Positions 61,866 to 64,000 of a stretch of DNA of 64,000 nt are shown one piece after another. Position 1 is the first letter of the stretch, and each line of letters opens with the position of its first letter. Origin of the DNA: an uncultured Campylobacter sp. (lineage in GTDB: Bacteria > Campylobacterota > Campylobacteria > Campylobacterales > Campylobacteraceae); NCBI RefSeq assembly GCF_938030145.1, contig NZ_CALHGM010000033.1:37393-101392 (forward strand), given 5' to 3'. Below the pieces are notes generated by a model. The model ran no database searches, was not told the origin of the DNA, and saw only the letters and a program-made list of their open reading frames with translations. Both the position numbers and the translations under genes were made by a program.

Positions 61866-62219
61866 TTAGTTCTTGCATTCTTCGCAATAAAAATAGTCGC
61901 TTTTGAAAGCTTCCGTTTCGCTTCTTAAAATTTCATCCAGATCAACTTCGGCGCCGAAAAACTCCATAACATCCAAGCTTTCGTGCCTTTCGTCGTTAAA
62001 AACACCTTCGCTTAAAAGCAAATCTACACTCTCGTTTACGTCAAGATCAAATTCTTTACCACAGCGGTCGCAAATGTATGGAATTTTACCCTTAATTTTG
62101 CCCTTGCACTCGATAAACTTAGAGTCTTTTCGTTTTAAATTTCCGCTAAGCTTAAGCCCGTCCCTCGAAATTTCAAACGGCACGGGCGTGGTGGAAATTT
62201 TAGCAAAAGCGATCTTCAC
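61866..62219 (-). CDS. yceD: DUF177/YceD family protein
   Basis: A 117-aa protein of the DUF177 family, thought to act in 23S rRNA processing or ribosome assembly. It shows a CDRCGKEFDLD pair and a C-terminal CEECKN pair of Cys that could bind zinc, plus VDLLLSEGVFND. It is the gene upstream of rpmF, 9 bp after ndk. Confidence 0.88.
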   Translation of the reverse strand: MKIAFAKISTTPVPFEISRDGLKLSGNLKRKDSKFIECKGKIKGKIPYICDRCGKEFDLDVNESVDLLLSEGVFNDERHESLDVMEFFGAEVDLDEILRSETEAFKSDYFYCEECKN

Positions 62220-62228
62220 GCGGCACTC

Positions 62229-62642
62229 TTAGCAAATTTCTCTTTTTGCAAAGAAAAATGCGATCTCGATTTTTGCGTTTTCTAGGCTGTCGCTGCCGTG
62301 AACGGCGTTAGCGTCGATACTGTCCGCAAAGTCTGCTCTGATCGTGCCTTTATCCGCTTTTTTCGGATCGGTAGCGCCCATTAGCGCACGATTTTTAGCT
62401 ACGGCATCATCGCCTTCTAGCACCATTACGACCACCGGGCCGCTAGTCATGAACTCAATCAGATCTTTATAAAAAGGGCGATCCTTGTGAATTTCATAAA
62501 ATTTGCCTGCATCTTCGGCGCTTAGGCATACTTTTTTAGCCGCTGCAATTCTTAGTCCGTGACTTTCGAAACGATCGATAATTTTGCCGATAACGCCCTT
62601 TTTAACGGCATCGGGCTTAATAATAGAAAGCGTTTGCTGCAT
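62229..62642 (-). CDS. ndk: Nucleoside diphosphate kinase
   Basis: Transfers phosphate from ATP to other nucleoside diphosphates. The active-site His motif is NAVHGSDSLENA (His about residue 116), with TLSIIKPDAVKKG at the start and RPFYKDLIEFMTSGPVV in the middle. 137 aa, normal length. AAGGAGATTAT precedes the ATG. First gene of the operon. Confidence 0.97.
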   Translation of the reverse strand: MQQTLSIIKPDAVKKGVIGKIIDRFESHGLRIAAAKKVCLSAEDAGKFYEIHKDRPFYKDLIEFMTSGPVVVMVLEGDDAVAKNRALMGATDPKKADKGTIRADFADSIDANAVHGSDSLENAKIEIAFFFAKREIC

Positions 62643-62667
62643 ATAATCTCCTTAAAGTGAAAGGCGG

Positions 62668-62673
62668 ATTGTA
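62668..62673 (-). promoter_or_regulatory. -10 box (TACAAT) for the ndk operon
   Basis: ATTGTA on the plus strand reads TACAAT on the minus strand, about 25 bp upstream of the ndk ATG, preceded by CGA. Confidence 0.5.
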
Positions 62674-62749
62674 TCGAAAAATAGGTTAAAATTTATTTAA
62701 GGATTGAATGAATTAAAATTCCGCGCATTTGATCGCGGAATTTTATCTG

Positions 62750-63034
62750 CTAAGCAAATACCGGGGTGTCTCCGCTGCGCAGATCCGCACCTATACTATC
62801 CCTGCTAGGTTGACCCGCTACGATGTCGCTCCAGACTATACAGCCGTCGGTCGGACAGGCGTTTGCGCACGCAGGCTCGTCGTTGTAGCCCACGCACTCG
62901 ACGCATTTATCGGCATATACGTAGTAGCTATCCTCGCCGCTTGGGTTATCGCTATCGTCCACGATCGCATTTACCGGGCACTCGTCGATGCATGAGCCGC
63001 AGCTTATGCAAATATCGGTGATTTTTACAGCCAT
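62750..63034 (-). CDS. fdxA: 2[4Fe-4S] ferredoxin FdxA
   Basis: A 94-aa ferredoxin with CISCGSCIDECP and CVECVGYNDEPACANACP cluster sites and a short C-terminal tail. It is divergent from ahpC, exactly as fdxA (Cj0333c) and ahpC (Cj0334) are in C. jejuni, where fdxA is iron-induced. GGAGAAAAA precedes the ATG. Confidence 0.94.
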   Translation of the reverse strand: MAVKITDICISCGSCIDECPVNAIVDDSDNPSGEDSYYVYADKCVECVGYNDEPACANACPTDGCIVWSDIVAGQPSRDSIGADLRSGDTPVFA

Positions 63035-63174
63035 TTTTTCTCCTTTATCAAAAAATGAAGCGCGATGATAACATACTAAATTTAAAAAATGATAAAATTT
63101 AATATTATCAAGTAAATAAATTTTATTATATAAAAATTTTCATCAAATTTCAGCAAATCTAAAGTTTTAAAATG

Positions 63175-63180
63175 TATAAT
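63175..63180 (+). promoter_or_regulatory. -10 box (TATAAT) for ahpC
   Basis: AATGTATAAT with TG one base before the hexamer (TGTATAAT), 35 bp upstream of the ahpC ATG. The divergent 180-bp region is very A+T-rich and contains ATTATATAAAAATTTT, which could hold PerR or Fur sites; C. jejuni ahpC is PerR-controlled. Confidence 0.6.
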
Positions 63181-63214
63181 CGCCATCATAAATTTTATTA
63201 ACAAGGAGAAACAA

Positions 63215-63811
63215 ATGATAGTAACCAACAAAGCCGTTGATTTCACGGCAACTGCGGTTTTAGGCAACAACGAAATAGTTGAGGATTTCAACCTCTATAA
63301 AAATATCGGCGAAAAAGGCGCGGTCGTATTCTTTTATCCAAAAGATTTTACCTTCGTCTGCCCGAGCGAGATCATCGCGTTCGATCACAGATATCAAGAT
63401 TTCAAATCCAAAGGCATCGAAGTTATCGGCGTTAGCTGCGATAGCGAGTTTACGCACCTTGCGTGGAAAAATACTCCAGTAAATGCAGGCGGTATCGGCA
63501 AAGTGCAGTTCCCACTCGTCTCAGACATTACGAAGGACATCGCGCGCAGTTTCGACGTGCTGTTCGGCAACGCCGTAGCGCTTCGCGGTAGTTTCTTGCT
63601 CGATAAAGACGGCACCGTCCGCCACGCAGTCATCAACGACCTACCGCTTGGCAGAAACATCGACGAGATGCTAAGAATGGTCGATACGATGCTATTTACA
63701 AACGAGCACGGCGAGGTCTGCCCTGCAGGCTGGCACAAAGGTGACGCAGGGATGAAAGCAGATCCTAAGGGCGTCGCAGAGTATCTAGACAAAAACGCAA
63801 GCAAACTATAA
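63215..63811 (+). CDS. ahpC: Alkyl hydroperoxide reductase AhpC
   Basis: A 198-aa typical two-Cys peroxiredoxin that reduces organic peroxides and hydrogen peroxide. The peroxidatic Cys is in DFTFVCPSEI (about residue 49) and the resolving Cys in GEVCPAGWHKGD (about residue 170). AAGGAGAAACAA precedes the ATG. Campylobacter lacks AhpF, so thioredoxin or ferredoxin-linked systems reduce it. Divergent from fdxA. Confidence 0.97.
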   Translation: MIVTNKAVDFTATAVLGNNEIVEDFNLYKNIGEKGAVVFFYPKDFTFVCPSEIIAFDHRYQDFKSKGIEVIGVSCDSEFTHLAWKNTPVNAGGIGKVQFPLVSDITKDIARSFDVLFGNAVALRGSFLLDKDGTVRHAVINDLPLGRNIDEMLRMVDTMLFTNEHGEVCPAGWHKGDAGMKADPKGVAEYLDKNASKL

Positions 63812-63941
63812 GTTGTAAAATTCTTCGCGCGGGCGTACAAATTCTAACTGCGTAAAGTTTAAATTTAGCCTTGCGCAGGCTATTAAAGCTCGCGAAGCTT
63901 TCTAAATTCCGCTGCCAAAATTTTAAGTCGCGGCGGCGGAA

Positions 63942-64000
63942 TTCCAAAAATTCCAAAAATTCCAAAAATTCCAAAAATTCCAAAAATTCCAAAAATTCCA
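63942..64000. repeat. 9-bp tandem repeat running off the window edge
   Basis: TTCCAAAAA repeated six full times plus five bases, perfect so far, continuing past 64000. Each junction contains AAATTC, a RAATTY word, every 9 bp. On the minus strand it is open and would encode Phe-Leu-Glu repeats. Copy number likely varies. Confidence 0.9.

Noticed and set aside
63942..64000. CRISPR array
   Set aside because: Units are 9 bp and contiguous, with no spacers and no cas genes.

Overview
The window looks like the chromosome of an oral-type Campylobacter (Campylobacterota) with moderately high G+C. Three blocks have a gene order I recognise from Campylobacter jejuni: dapD / mrp / ispDF / cemR / sat-like / pgpA; der / aroK / trpS; and fabH / plsX / rpmF / yceD / ndk / fdxA / ahpC. 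The ppx / ferredoxin / cosR block also matches. A species such as C. gracilis, C. showae or C. rectus is likely, but that is inference. I see no rRNA, tRNA, CRISPR array, insertion sequence or phage.

Layout. 1-5.0 kb: CDF cation exporter, small secreted protein, dapD, an A+T-rich orphan gene and a secreted hypothetical. 6-13.9 kb: thiC-mrp on the minus strand; ispDF, the atypical response regulator cemR, an ATP-sulfurylase-like protein and pgpA on the plus strand. 14.4-20.8 kb: alpha/beta hydrolase, three small genes divergent from uvrB, and small unknown or lipoprotein genes. 20.9-26.4 kb: minus-strand run der, aroK with an unusual C-terminal extension, trpS, DUF2628, ACT, PFL/DUF711, lipoprotein. 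26.8-28.7 kb: two tandem EamA transporters. 28.8-33.2 kb: a five-gene redox operon. 33.4-36.4 kb: periplasmic flavoprotein reductase plus two tetraheme cytochromes. 36.7-39.5 kb: proB and proA. 39.9-44.1 kb: cystine-type ABC importer with a Cys/Met PLP enzyme. 44.5-50.5 kb: polA, a DUF2249 / NnrS-like / DUF59 cluster and a propeller-like protein. 50.6-57.7 kb: ppx, ferredoxin, histidine kinase plus cosR, folB, plsY, HerA-like ATPase. 57.8-64 kb: MetF-like protein, then the fabH-to-ndk operon and divergent fdxA/ahpC.

The strongest candidate for an undescribed system is the operon at 28775-33180. It encodes a BadF/HgdC-type ATPase activator, a double-cubane-cluster/2-hydroxyacyl-CoA-dehydratase-type protein, a Tat-exported ModA-like binding protein, a NapH-like membrane polyferredoxin and a radical SAM protein that closely resembles NifB, with no nitrogenase genes in view. 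NifB fuses two [4Fe-4S] clusters into an 8Fe core, and double-cubane proteins carry an [8Fe-9S] cluster, so a maturation partnership is a testable idea. The adjacent flavoprotein and cytochromes would connect the menaquinone pool to a periplasmic reductase whose active site does not look like that of a fumarate reductase.

The second striking signal is in the DNA itself. Most long intergenic gaps are packed with the word RAATTY (AAATTT, GAATTT, AAATTC, GAATTC); by hand I count about 34 copies in roughly 720 bp at 5.2-5.96 kb. In C. jejuni RAATTY is the CtsM methylation site that marks DNA for uptake in natural transformation. The same words also run through the low-complexity part of the ATP-sulfurylase-like gene and form a 9-bp tandem repeat at the right edge. 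Smaller observations include a repeated structured intergenic element (two copies), a frameshifted EF-hand micropeptide gene, a decayed regulator-like gene, and CosR paired with a histidine kinase.
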